Shown: piece by piece, positions 49,504 through 58,616 of the stretch | How the letters are laid out: each line of letters starts with the position of its first letter | How positions within the stretch are numbered: the stretch's first letter is position 1 | DNA from: CAWFLT01 sp963816795 | Lineage (GTDB): Bacteria > Acidobacteriota > Vicinamibacteria > Vicinamibacterales > SCN-69-37 | NCBI GenBank assembly: GCA_963816795.1 | Contig: CAWFLT010000002.1 | Location: forward strand, 186,001 to 250,000 | Length of the DNA: 64,000 bases | Direction: 5' to 3' | Position numbers and translations under genes: made by a program | Notes under the pieces: generated by a model | Told to the model about the DNA's origin: nothing | Databases searched by the model: none | Seen by the model: the letters and a program-made list of their open reading frames with translations, nothing else

Positions 49504-50783
49504 GCGGTGCCGCAAGCTTGTACGAACGTGCGCTCCGGGTCACTCCCGGCGGCGTCCACAGTCCGGTGCGCGCGTTCCGGAGTGTCGGCGGTGCGCCGCT
49601 TTTCTTCTCGCGTGGGCACGGGGCGTTCCTCGTCGACACCAGCGGCCGCGAGTACATCGATTTCTGCCAGAGCTTCGGGCCGCTGATCCTGGGCCACCAC
49701 GACGAAGAGGTCGCCCGCGCCGCCCACGCCGCGCTCGACGACGGCTGGTCGTTCGGCGCCTGCGAGCCGTACTCGCTTGCGCTGGCGGAATGGATCGTCG
49801 CGCACGTTCCCCACGTCGAGCGCGTCCGCTTCGTCTCGTCGGGCACCGAAGCGGTGATGACCGCGCTTCGCATCGCCCGCGCCGCGACCGGCCGATCGCG
49901 CGTCCTCAAGTTCGAGGGCTGCTACCACGGCCACGTCGACAGCATGCTCGTGAAGGCCGGCAGCGGACTGGCCGGCCGCACTGCCGCCTCGAGCGCCGGT
50001 ATCTCCGACGCGTCGCTGAGCGAGACGCTGGTCGCACGTCTCGATGACGACGAGCAACTCGAAGGGATTTTCGCGGAATCGGGCTCGACGCTGGCCGCCG
50101 CGATTGTCGAGCCATTGCCGGCCAATCACGGTCTGCTGCCGCAACGGCACGAATGGCTGCGCCGGCTCGCCGATGCGTGTCGCGATGCCGGTACGCTGCT
50201 CATCTTCGACGAGGTCATCAGCGGATTCCGGGTTGGCCCCACCGGCATGGCCGGCCGGCTCGACATCGCGCCGGATCTGACGTGTTATGGCAAGGTGATC
50301 GGCGGTGGATTCCCGGTCGGCGCCTATGCCGGACGCGCCGAGTATCTCGACCTCGTCGCGCCGCTCGGTCCGGTGTACCAGGCCGGGACGCTCAGTGCCA
50401 ATCCCGTCGGGATGCGAGCGGGACTGGCAACGCTCACCAAGATGACCGCCGTCGACGGGTGGCGAGTGCTGGAAGGGCGCGCCGCCGCATTTGCCGCCGA
50501 TGTGACGGCGCGACTCGCCCGCCTGACGGCGCCGCCAACGATTGTGCGCGAGGGTTCGATCCTGTGGCTGCACGTTGGCGCTGACAATCCGCGCCAGGTG
50601 GATGAGATCGATCCGCGGCAAGGCGCCTGGTTCGCGAAGGTCTTTCACGCGGCGCTTGCGCGCGGCGTCTACCTTCCGCCGTCCGGATTCGAAGTGCTGT
50701 TCCTTTCGCTGGCGCACGACGAGGCGATCCTCGCGCGCGCGGCCGCCGCCATCGCCGCCGCGATAGAAGAGGCGGGACAGTGA
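49500..50783 (+). CDS. hemL: Glutamate-1-semialdehyde 2,1-aminomutase
   Basis: ATG 49500 overlaps the hemB stop (ATGA). 427 residues, normal length. It begins SLYERALRVTPGGVHSPVRA; the PLP Lys lies in CYGKVIGGGFPVGAY, the PLP-ring Asp in LLIFDEVISGFRVG, and FEGCYHGHVD and SSGTEAVMTALR bind the phosphate and substrate. It converts glutamate semialdehyde to 5-aminolevulinate. Together with hemA it shows the C5 pathway. It overlaps the histidine kinase gene by four bases. Confidence 0.96.
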   Translation: MSGAASLYERALRVTPGGVHSPVRAFRSVGGAPLFFSRGHGAFLVDTSGREYIDFCQSFGPLILGHHDEEVARAAHAALDDGWSFGACEPYSLALAEWIVAHVPHVERVRFVSSGTEAVMTALRIARAATGRSRVLKFEGCYHGHVDSMLVKAGSGLAGRTAASSAGISDASLSETLVARLDDDEQLEGIFAESGSTLAAAIVEPLPANHGLLPQRHEWLRRLADACRDAGTLLIFDEVISGFRVGPTGMAGRLDIAPDLTCYGKVIGGGFPVGAYAGRAEYLDLVAPLGPVYQAGTLSANPVGMRAGLATLTKMTAVDGWRVLEGRAAAFAADVTARLARLTAPPTIVREGSILWLHVGADNPRQVDEIDPRQGAWFAKVFHAALARGVYLPPSGFEVLFLSLAHDEAILARAAAAIAAAIEEAGQ

Positions 50784-51667
50784 GCGCCCTGCGATCCCGC
50801 CATCGTCTGCACTATGTCGTCGCCGGCGCCTGGCTGGCGCTGACGGTATCGCTCGCGTCCTGGTGGCTGATCTTCGGGCTCGCGCAAGCCAGCCGGCTGC
50901 AGACGGCAACCGCCGCGGTCGAGGCGTCGGAGGTCGATCGCCTGCAGCGGATGCTCGAGTGGGAAGGGCTCGTGCTCATCGCGCTCCTCGTCGGTGGCGG
51001 CGTGGCGCTGCTCATCGGCATCCGCCGTGAGCACGCGCGACAGGAAGAGGTCCGCAATTTTTTCATGTCGTTCACGCACGACCTCAAGACGTCGCTCGCC
51101 AGCCTGCAACTGCAGGCCGAGAGCCTGCAAGAGGACCTGCCCGACGCCGCCGCGAATCCGAACCTCGATCGGCTGTTGAAGGACGCGCGGCGGCTGCAAT
51201 TGCAGCTCGAGAACTCGCTGTATTTTGCCCAGCCTGACGGCGGTCTGTTCGTCGAGCCGGTCGACGTCCATGGGCTCGTCGAGCGCGTCGCCGGGGACTG
51301 GCCCGAATTGCGCGTCCGTATCGACGGCGGCCGGCGCGTGCTGGCGGACGAGCGCGCCGTCACCAGCGTGATGCGCAATCTGCTTCAGAACGCGTCCGTG
51401 CACGGCGCCGCTCGTGAGGTCACCGTACACATCCAGCCTCGGGGTCATGGCCGCGTGTCGATTGTCGTGACCGATGACGGTCACGGCGCGCCGGGCGACG
51501 TCGTCAGCCGGCTCGGCCAGCCATTCGTTCGATCGTCGACGACCGGCGGCACCGGCGTCGGTCTCTTCGTGTCGCAGCGGCTGCTGAGCCGGATGCGCGG
51601 ATCCCTCGAGTGCGCGGGCGCCGATCACGGATTCCAGGTGACGCTGACCTTGCCGGAGGCGCTCTGA
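50780..51667 (+). CDS. Sensor histidine kinase embedded in the heme operon
   Basis: 295 residues. Two membrane helices (about 13-35 and 62-80) flank a short 25-residue periplasmic loop, too small for a classical ligand domain. The H box FFMSFTHDLKTSLASL places the phospho-acceptor at His100. The N box is NLLQNASVHG; G boxes are DDGHGAPGD and GGTGVGLFVS. It probably phosphorylates the response regulator encoded next (overlap TGATG). The short loop suggests sensing within the membrane or through a partner; a heme or precursor signal is an inference from context only. Confidence 0.9.
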   Translation: MSALRSRHRLHYVVAGAWLALTVSLASWWLIFGLAQASRLQTATAAVEASEVDRLQRMLEWEGLVLIALLVGGGVALLIGIRREHARQEEVRNFFMSFTHDLKTSLASLQLQAESLQEDLPDAAANPNLDRLLKDARRLQLQLENSLYFAQPDGGLFVEPVDVHGLVERVAGDWPELRVRIDGGRRVLADERAVTSVMRNLLQNASVHGAAREVTVHIQPRGHGRVSIVVTDDGHGAPGDVVSRLGQPFVRSSTTGGTGVGLFVSQRLLSRMRGSLECAGADHGFQVTLTLPEAL

Positions 51668-52344
51668 TGGCTCGCGTCCTCCTCGTCGAAGACGATCCGT
51701 CGCTGGGCCGGACACTGGCGGAGCGTCTCGAGCGGGATGAACTGGTGGTGCAGTGGGTGCAGTCGATCGCCGATGCAAGCGACCGCCTGCGCGCCGGCGC
51801 GTGGGACCTCGCGATCGTCGACGTGAAGCTGCCGGATGGCTCAGGATTCGGCCTGGCGCGGCACATCAAGCGGACGACGACGATTCCGGTGATGTTCATG
51901 ACCGCGCTCAACTCGGCCGAGAACCGCCTCGAGGGCTTCGAGCTCGGCGCCGACGAGTACCTGCCGAAGCCGTTTCATCTGAAAGAGTTCATGCTGCGGG
52001 TGCGGCACGTGCTGTCGACTCAGCCGCCGCGTCCGGTCGTTTCGGTTGGAGCGCTGTCGATCGACTTCGACGCGATGTCGGTGGCGGCCGCCGACGGGAC
52101 GAAGACGTTCCTCCAGGTTCGCGACAGCCGCGTCTTGAAGCTGCTGATCGATGCGGCGCCCCGCGTAGTCAGCCGGTCCGAGATCCTGGACCGCGTCTGG
52201 GGAGAGGATCGATTTCCCACGCAGCGCGCCATCGACAACGCGGTGGTGCGGCTGCGGCAGGCGCTTGGCGACGCCGACGGCCAGCTGATTCGATCGGTGC
52301 GCGGTGTCGGCTATCAGTGGGCCGCCGCGGGGGACGTGTCATGA
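51667..52344 (+). CDS. OmpR-family response regulator embedded in the heme operon
   Basis: 225 residues from ATG 51667, sharing one base with the kinase stop codon. The receiver has the acidic pair Glu8-Asp9-Asp10, phospho-acceptor Asp52 in IVDVKLPDGSG, Thr79 in MFMTALN and Lys101 in YLPKPFHLKEF. The winged-helix output ends RAIDNAVVRLRQALGD and IRSVRGVGYQW. It is expected to bind DNA as a dimer; the natural target would be the hemH-hemA intergenic region, but no operator repeat is evident there. It overlaps hemE by four bases. Confidence 0.93.
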   Translation: MARVLLVEDDPSLGRTLAERLERDELVVQWVQSIADASDRLRAGAWDLAIVDVKLPDGSGFGLARHIKRTTTIPVMFMTALNSAENRLEGFELGADEYLPKPFHLKEFMLRVRHVLSTQPPRPVVSVGALSIDFDAMSVAAADGTKTFLQVRDSRVLKLLIDAAPRVVSRSEILDRVWGEDRFPTQRAIDNAVVRLRQALGDADGQLIRSVRGVGYQWAAAGDVS

Positions 52345-53360
52345 CGCGGTTTCAGCGCGCGCTGGCCGCCGAGCCGCAGGCTGTGCCACCGATCTGGCTG
52401 ATGCGCCAGGCCGGGCGGTATCACCGGCATTACCAGGCGCTGCGGAAGCGGCACAGCTTCGACGCGCTCTGCCGGACGCCGGATCTCGCGGCGAAGGTCG
52501 CGCTCGGTCCCGTCGAGGACTTCGATTTCGACAGCGCGATCCTGTTCAGCGATTTGCTGTATCCGCTCGACGCGCTCGGACTCGGCGTCCGCTACACGGA
52601 CGCGGGCCCGCGGCTCGACGCGCGACTGACCGCATCGTCGATCGGCCGGCTTCGCCCGCTCGAGCAGGCCCTGCCGCGGATCGCCTTTCAGGCCGACGGC
52701 GTGAAGGCGACGCGGGCAGCGCTGCCGGCCGACCGCGGGCTGATCGGGTTCGTCGGTGGGCCGTGGACGCTGTTCGTCTACGCCGTCGAGGGCACGCACG
52801 CCGGCACGCTCGCCACCGCGAAGACCTCGTTGCCGCTCTATCGCCGGTTCGCGCGGCGGCTGGTGCCGCTGCTGGAACGCGGCATCGCGAGCCAGCTCGC
52901 AGCCGGCGCCGATCTGGTGATGGTGTTCGACACGGCGGCGGGGGAACTGCCCGCCGATGTCTATCGCCGCGTCGTCGCGCCGGACCTCGTCCGGTTGGCG
53001 CGGCGGTTTCCCGGGCAGCTCGGCTATTTCGGCCGGCACCTGCATCCGGCGCATCTGGCGCCGGCGTCGATTGCCGACGCGCCGTGGGCGGGCCTGGCGT
53101 ACGACTGGCGCTGGGATCTCGCCTCGTGTCTGGCCCGGCCGCGCTCCGGCTTCGTGCAGGGCAACTTCGACCCCGCCCTGCTGCTGCTCACTGGTCGTGC
53201 GCTCGACCGGGCGATCGACGAGTTCCTCGCGCCCATGGCTAAGCTGCCGGCGCACGCCCGTCGCGGCTGGATCTGCGGGCTCGGCCATGGCGTCCTGCCG
53301 CCGACGCCGGAAGCCAGTGTCCGCCGGTTCGTTCAGCGGGTACGGAGGAGGTTGCAATGA
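52341..53360 (+). CDS. hemE: Uroporphyrinogen decarboxylase
   Basis: ATG 52341 overlaps the regulator stop. 339 residues. Signature 1 PPIWLMRQAGRYHRHYQALR is complete, with the active-site Arg. ILFSDLLYPLDALGLGV holds the catalytic Asp, GPWTLFVYAVEG the second signature, and GWICGLGHGVLPPTPEASV the C-terminal His. It decarboxylates the four acetates of uroporphyrinogen III to give coproporphyrinogen III. Overlaps hemN by four bases. Confidence 0.95.
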   Translation: MTRFQRALAAEPQAVPPIWLMRQAGRYHRHYQALRKRHSFDALCRTPDLAAKVALGPVEDFDFDSAILFSDLLYPLDALGLGVRYTDAGPRLDARLTASSIGRLRPLEQALPRIAFQADGVKATRAALPADRGLIGFVGGPWTLFVYAVEGTHAGTLATAKTSLPLYRRFARRLVPLLERGIASQLAAGADLVMVFDTAAGELPADVYRRVVAPDLVRLARRFPGQLGYFGRHLHPAHLAPASIADAPWAGLAYDWRWDLASCLARPRSGFVQGNFDPALLLLTGRALDRAIDEFLAPMAKLPAHARRGWICGLGHGVLPPTPEASVRRFVQRVRRRLQ

Positions 53361-54707
53361 CCGCGGTCGATCTCGTGGCCCGCTACGACGTGCCGGTGCC
53401 GCGGTACACGAGCTATCCGCCCGTGCCGCACTGGCACGACACGCCGACGGCGGAGCAGTGGGTGGCTTCCCTCGGCCGCGCCATCGGCGCGCCCGATGCG
53501 TCACTGGCGCTCTACGTGCACATCCCGTTCTGCGAGTCGTTGTGTACGTTTTGCGGCTGCAACACGGTGATCACCCGCGACCACCGGCACGAGGACACCT
53601 ACGTCGATCTCGTGCTCAGCGAGCTCGACGGATATCGCGCGCGCGTGCCGGCCCTCGACGCCCGTCCTCTCCGCCAACTGCATCTTGGGGGAGGGACGCC
53701 GACGTTTCTCTCGCCGGCCGCGCTCGACCGGCTGATGACGGGTCTGTTCGCGCGGCTTGGCCGGGCGGCTGACGATTTCGAAGGATCCGTCGAGGTCGAT
53801 CCGCGGGTGACCGTCCACGGCGCAGCTCGAGGTGATGCGCCGGCACGGTTGCTCGCGCATCTCGCTGGGTGTTCAGGACGTCGATCCAGAGGTCCAGAAA
53901 CTGGTCAATCGCGTACAGCCATTCGAGCGCACCGCGGCCGTGTGCCGTGACGCGCGCCGGATCGGGTTCGCGTCGGTCAATTTCGATCTGATCTACGGCT
54001 TGCCGGGGCAGACGGCCGAATCGATGGCCCGGCTGACCGACGCGGTCCTGGATCTCAGTCCGGATCGGCTGGCCGTGTACAGCTTCGCGCGCGTGCCGTG
54101 GATCAAGCCGGCGCAACGCCGGTTCCGGGACGATCAGATTCCGGCCGGCGCGGACAAGCGCGAGCTCTACGAAGCGGTCCGCACGCCGCTGCTGGCGGCC
54201 GGGTATGAAGAGATCGGCCTCGATCACTTCGCGCGGCCGGCGGATGCGCTCGCCCGGGCGGCTGCGGACGGCACGCTGCATCGCAATTTCATGGGCTACA
54301 CATCCGCACCGACGTCAGTGCTCCTCGGGCTGGGCGTGAGCGCGATCTCCGAGACGGCAGATTGCTATCACCAGAACGAAAAGGTCCTCACGGTCTACGA
54401 TCGCCGCGTCCGCGACGGCGAGGTGCCGACGCTGCGCGGACACCTGTTGTCGGCTGACGATCAAGCGCGTCGCGCCCGGATCGTCGCGCTGATGACCCGG
54501 TTCGTCGTCGACGTGGCCGAGAACGAGGCGCGCGAAATCCGCGACTTCCTTGGCCCGCTCTTCGACGAAGGGGTCCTCGCCGTCGAAGCCAATCGCCTGA
54601 TCGTGCCTCCGGCCGGCCGGCCATTCCTCCGCCATGCGGCATCGTTCTTCGACGTCTACTTCCGGGCCGATTCACCGGCCGGTCCGCGTTACTCCACGTC
54701 GGCGTGA
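53357..54707 (+). CDS. hemN: Oxygen-independent coproporphyrinogen III oxidase, one frame break
   Basis: The N-terminal half has VPRYTSYPPVPHWH and the radical-SAM cluster motif CESLCTFCGC (CxxxCxxC plus the extra Cys of HemN), then LHLGGGTPTFL. At about 53800-53815 the frame shifts and continues CSRISLGVQDVDPEVQKLVN, DLIYGLPGQTAESM, NFMGYTSAP and VDVAENEAREIRDFLGPLF. Conceptual length is about 450, normal. It uses SAM to decarboxylate two propionates, giving protoporphyrinogen IX without oxygen. The break is probably a sequencing indel, since both halves are well conserved. Confidence 0.93.
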
Positions 54708-55936
54708 AGACCGCCCGCGTGATTGGCGCGGGGCTCTCGGGCCTGGCCGCGGCCTGGTGCCTGTCACAGCGCGGGGTCGACGTCGAGGTGATTGAAGCGG
54801 CGCCGGGCCCGGGCGGTCTCATCCATACCCGCGTGTCTCCACACGGACTCGTCGAGACCGCGGCCAACGCGTTTGTCTGGTCCGCCACCGTCGCACGCTG
54901 GTTCCGCGATCTCGATCTGACGCCCTGTTTTCCCCTGCCGTCGAGTCGCGCCCGCTATATCTGGCGCGACGGCCGGCCGCGTCGCTGGCCGCTGTCGATC
55001 GCGGAGACGGCGTCGATGGCGGCCCGCTGGAGTCGTGCCGCGCTCACTCGCAGCACGAAGCCAGGCTCAGATGAGACGGTCGCGCGCTGGTCCGATCGCG
55101 TTTTCGGCGCGGCGGCCACCCGCCAGCTCCTCGGCCCGGCGCTGGCCGGCATCTACGCCTCGTCACCCGATCGCCTTTCCGCGCCGCTCGTCATCGGGCG
55201 TCGCCGCCGCCGCGGCCGCCGGCAGATGGCCGTGCAGATGGCCGCACCAGAACGCGGTATGGGACAGTTCGTCGCGCGCTTGCACGAGCGGCTCGCCGCT
55301 CGCGGCGTCGCGTTCAAGTTCGGCGTGCTTTGCGATCGTCTCGATCCGCAGCTGCCAACCGTCATCGCGACTGGCGCACCGGCAGCGGCGAGGCTGCTGG
55401 CGATCGACGCTCCCGAAGTTGCTGCGGCGCTGGCACGCGTGCAGATGTTGCCGCTCGCCACCGCCACCATGTTCTTCCGCCCGTCGCTTGACGACGCCCA
55501 CGGATTCGGCGTGTTGTTTCCGCGCGAGTCCGGCATCGACGCCCTCGGCGTGCTGTTCAACACCGATATTTTTCCCGGTCGAGCCACCTGCCGCTCGGAG
55601 ACCTGGATCTATGGGTCGACCCGCACGACGGCCGACGTCGTGCTCCTGAGCAGGGATCGCGTGCTGGCCGATCGCGAGCGAATGACGTCGCGGCGCGACG
55701 AGCCCTTCGACGTCGTGATGACGTCGTGGCCGGAGGCCGTGCCCTGCTACGACACGGCGATCACACACGCGGAATCGGCGCTCGCCCGACTCCCCGCAGG
55801 CGTGACGCTGGCGGGCAACTATCTGGGCCAGATCGGCGTTTCCGCCCTCCTGGAGCAGGCCGAGAGGGCAGTGACGTCGCTCGCGCCTCCTGGAGCAATG
55901 CCCGGGCGGGCCCAGCACCCAGCACCCAGCACGTAG
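54704..55936 (+). CDS. hemG: Protoporphyrinogen oxidase, FAD type (HemY/PgoX-like)
   Basis: GTG 54704 overlaps the hemN stop. 410 residues. FAD-binding VIGAGLSGLAAAW and GGLIHTRVSPHGLVETAANA mark the monoamine-oxidase-like PPO family; FGAAATRQLLGPALAGIYAS is the substrate region. The C-terminus has the FAD motif LAGNYLGQIGVSALLEQAER. It oxidises protoporphyrinogen IX, usually with oxygen, next to an oxygen-independent hemN. The last residues (RAQHPAPST) and the stop codon are encoded by the AGCACCC repeat, so the C-terminus has been extended or rewritten. Confidence 0.92.
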   Translation: MKTARVIGAGLSGLAAAWCLSQRGVDVEVIEAAPGPGGLIHTRVSPHGLVETAANAFVWSATVARWFRDLDLTPCFPLPSSRARYIWRDGRPRRWPLSIAETASMAARWSRAALTRSTKPGSDETVARWSDRVFGAAATRQLLGPALAGIYASSPDRLSAPLVIGRRRRRGRRQMAVQMAAPERGMGQFVARLHERLAARGVAFKFGVLCDRLDPQLPTVIATGAPAAARLLAIDAPEVAAALARVQMLPLATATMFFRPSLDDAHGFGVLFPRESGIDALGVLFNTDIFPGRATCRSETWIYGSTRTTADVVLLSRDRVLADRERMTSRRDEPFDVVMTSWPEAVPCYDTAITHAESALARLPAGVTLAGNYLGQIGVSALLEQAERAVTSLAPPGAMPGRAQHPAPST

Positions 55937-55976
55937 CACCCGGCACGTAGCACCCGGCACCCAGCACCTAGCACCC
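55911..55976 (+). repeat. AGCACCCAGC/GTAGCACCCGGC decamer tandem repeat
   Basis: About seven degenerate copies of a 7-12-base unit (CAGCACC, GTAGCACCCGGCAC). The array starts inside hemG and supplies its stop (TAG in CACGTAGCACC). It is direct rather than inverted, unlike most other families here. Confidence 0.8.
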
Positions 55977-55999
55977 GGTTCTCGTAGTAGCGTCAACAG

Positions 56000-57205
56000 G
56001 TGCTGTCGCTCCGCTACCTGCTCCTCGTGCCAGCGATGGCCACCTGCGCGTGTCTCGCACGGCAGTCGCCCTCTTCAAGTCTGCCCGCGCCTTCGCCTGA
56101 TGTCTGTCGGACGGTCATCGGTCTCGATGGCCATCCAGCGGCGACCGTCGTTCAGTGGCGCAACGCCGACGCTGCCGGAGGTGTCATGGCACCTCCCGAC
56201 TGGTGTGCCACCGTCGGACCGGTCGTCGCCAGTTCGCGCCAGGCGCTGCAAGCGTCCGCGGCTCCCTCGATCGACACGCTGGCGATCGTCAGCTGGAATG
56301 TGCACGTTGGCGGCGGGGACATCGCCGGATTCGTCCGGGCGCTCCGCGACGGCCGGTTCACCGGCGGCAAAGTCGTGACCGACTTCGTCCTGTTGCTTCA
56401 GGAGGTCTATCGCAGTGGTGAGCACGTGCCCCCTGGCGTCAGCCGAGGCGCGCCGGTGCCACCGGCGATTCGCCCGACTCCATCATGGGGCCAGCGCCAG
56501 GACATCGTGCAGATCGCGTCCGCGCTTGACCTGTCACTCTTCTACGCGCCGTCGATGCGCAACGGCCATCCACCGGACGCGGGCTCGGCCGCCGAGGATC
56601 GCGGGAACGCCATCCTCGCGACGCGCGGCCTCAATCAACTGACGGCGATCGAACTGCCATTCACCCGGATGCGGCGCGTTGCCATTGCCGCGACGATGCA
56701 GGTGATGACGCCCGAGGGCGAGCCGGGCACCCTCCGTGTCGCCAGCGCGCACTTCGATGTGCTCGCGGGGCCGCGCCGTCTGTGGCTCTTCTCCAGCGGG
56801 CATCGCGCGCGGCAAGCGCGGGCGCTCGGTCAGGCGTTCAGCACCGACACGGCGGTAGTGGTTGGCGCCGACCTCAACACGTGGTCGGAGGGTGCGATTG
56901 AAGCGGCGCCCGTCGTCCTCCAACAGGTGTTCGAGGACACGCCGCCGCGCCGCCGGATGGCCACCTTCGGCCTGTTGCAGCTCGACTATCAGTTCTATCG
57001 CCTTCCCGGTCGATTGATCGGTGACTTCGTGCGAATCGACGACGAGTTCGGATCCGATCACCGGCCATTGCTCGGCCGGATCGTGAATCAGCGGGTCAAG
57101 CCATCCGTTAGCACGGCGGAGCAAAAAGCTCAACGTGAAGGCCGTGAAGAAAAGCACCCTTGGCTTTTCGAGTCGTGTCTTCAGAACTTTACGTCTTCAT
57201 GGTGA
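56000..57205 (+). CDS. Exported EEP-family (endonuclease/exonuclease/phosphatase) protein
   Basis: GTG start; signal peptide YLLLVPAMATCACLA, possibly lipidated. The EEP core begins at about 95: IVSWNVHVGGGDIAGFVRA, LLLQEVYRSGEHVP (Glu), AEDRGNAILATRG, VASAHFDV, VVGADLNTW (Asp/Asn) and GSDHRPLLGRIV (Asp-His). The set of metal ligands is complete, so phosphodiesterase or phosphatase activity is likely. A Cys-containing N-terminal region (CRTVIGLDG, PDWCATVG) may be disulphide-bonded. The last 30 residues (EQKAQREGREEKHPW on) look like read-through past the natural end. Confidence 0.82.
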   Translation: MLSLRYLLLVPAMATCACLARQSPSSSLPAPSPDVCRTVIGLDGHPAATVVQWRNADAAGGVMAPPDWCATVGPVVASSRQALQASAAPSIDTLAIVSWNVHVGGGDIAGFVRALRDGRFTGGKVVTDFVLLLQEVYRSGEHVPPGVSRGAPVPPAIRPTPSWGQRQDIVQIASALDLSLFYAPSMRNGHPPDAGSAAEDRGNAILATRGLNQLTAIELPFTRMRRVAIAATMQVMTPEGEPGTLRVASAHFDVLAGPRRLWLFSSGHRARQARALGQAFSTDTAVVVGADLNTWSEGAIEAAPVVLQQVFEDTPPRRRMATFGLLQLDYQFYRLPGRLIGDFVRIDDEFGSDHRPLLGRIVNQRVKPSVSTAEQKAQREGREEKHPWLFESCLQNFTSSW

Positions 57206-57222
57206 TGGTTTTTTGACTCGTG

Positions 57223-58416
57223 TTATTTCTTGAACAGCTTCGGCGCGAATTCGTGCAAGGAGCGCCGCCAGGTGTGCCATTCGTGCGACGTGCCGGTAGA
57301 CGTGTAGGTCACCACGTTGCGGACGCCGTGCGCGTCGAGCAGCGTCCGCGACGCATCGATCGCCGTCGTCAACCGCGTCTCCACGCTTCCGGCACCCATC
57401 CAGAGCAGATGCACGCGACGGTTCCAATCGGCAGGATTCGCGAGCTCGCCGTTGTACGCGGTCTTGAGATCGCCGGTGACGGAGGCGCCGCTGAACAGCC
57501 CGATCCACGAGAACGCGTCCAGATTCCTCATCCCAATCTGGAGCGCCTGACCGCTTCCCATCGAAAGGCCTGCGATCGCGCGTTGGTCCCGGCTCGCGTG
57601 CGTGCGATAGCGCGCGTCGATCGCCGGCACCAGATCCGTCATGACGACTCGCTCGAACGCCGACGGGCCTTGCGGACCGCCAGCCCGGCCGGCGCCCTGG
57701 CCGCGTGCGGCCGCCGGATCGGGGGCCGCTCCCGGCGGCGCCGGCACCGTCGCATATCCGTGATCCATGACGACGATCATCGGGACGGCCTGCTTGCGCG
57801 CGATCAGGTTGTCGAGGATGAAGTTGGCGCGGCCCTGCCGGGTCCAGCCCGTCTCGTTCTCGCCGGCGCCGTGCTGGAGGTACAGCACGGGAAAGCGCGC
57901 ACGCGTGTCGCGGTCGTAGTCGGGGGGCGTATAGACCATTGCCCGTCGCCACTGACCGGTCACTTGCGACAGATACCACTCCATCCGGACCTGGCCGTGC
58001 GGCACGTCGTGAGGCAGGTAGAAGTCCTCGCCGGGGCTCGGAACTTCGATGCCGCTCGTGTCGCGCGCCCAGCCAAAAAACGCCTGACTGCCCGGATCGT
58101 TGACCGCGAGGCCATCTACCAGGAACCAGTAGTAGTGGAATCCTGGGACGGCTGGCGGCGTCGTGACCGTCCAGAATCCATCGGCGCCTTTCGTGAGGTC
58201 GGTCGGCTCCGTGCCGAGCCCGTTGTCTCCACCGCCGGGTTGCAGTTGCACCCGCGTGGCGTTGGGCGCGCGGAGCCTGAACGTCACGCGTCCGTCCGCG
58301 TGAACGGCAGGGAACTGCGCGTTCATCACGTTCGAAACCGCCGGCTTTGGCACGTCCGAGGCCTGGCTCGTGACGAGCGCGCCGGCCAGCAACCAACCCG
58401 CGAATCTGACTCCCAT
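57223..58416 (-). CDS. Exported esterase with N-terminal E-set (CBM48-like) domain
   Basis: 397 residues with a signal peptide (MGVRFAGWLLAGALVTSQA). An early-set domain (VTFRLRAPNATRVQLQPGG, GFHYYWFLVDG) is followed by an esterase-D/XynZ-like alpha/beta hydrolase. The oxyanion region is FPVLYLQHGAGENETGW, the nucleophile lies in AIAGLSMGSGQAL and the catalytic His in GTSHEWHTWR. An Ala/Gly/Pro insert sits between. Relatives deacylate feruloylated or acetylated plant glycans. It is likely extracellular or periplasmic. It ends 17 bases from the convergent EEP gene. Confidence 0.88.
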   Translation of the reverse strand: MGVRFAGWLLAGALVTSQASDVPKPAVSNVMNAQFPAVHADGRVTFRLRAPNATRVQLQPGGGDNGLGTEPTDLTKGADGFWTVTTPPAVPGFHYYWFLVDGLAVNDPGSQAFFGWARDTSGIEVPSPGEDFYLPHDVPHGQVRMEWYLSQVTGQWRRAMVYTPPDYDRDTRARFPVLYLQHGAGENETGWTRQGRANFILDNLIARKQAVPMIVVMDHGYATVPAPPGAAPDPAAARGQGAGRAGGPQGPSAFERVVMTDLVPAIDARYRTHASRDQRAIAGLSMGSGQALQIGMRNLDAFSWIGLFSGASVTGDLKTAYNGELANPADWNRRVHLLWMGAGSVETRLTTAIDASRTLLDAHGVRNVVTYTSTGTSHEWHTWRRSLHEFAPKLFKK

Positions 58417-58616
58417 TTCCGCCTCCGGAACTGTGTGCTCGACACCATCTCACCGACGCCCGCCGTTGCAATCTCCCCCATCTCAGCTCGCTACAGCGAT
58501 TTGGCAACGCCCGGCCCATTCTGGGCAGCCCATGCGCTTTTCCATGCTGACGCCGCCCGGACATCCCGCCCATCGCAGGCGGCGGCCCTTGGAACGGCTC
58601 TCGCATCGATGAAGGT

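Noticed and set aside
48516..54707. hemB and hemN as true pseudogenes
   Set aside because: All active-site motifs are intact on both sides of a single break, the operon is otherwise perfect and the genes are the only copies seen, so a sequencing indel is more likely.
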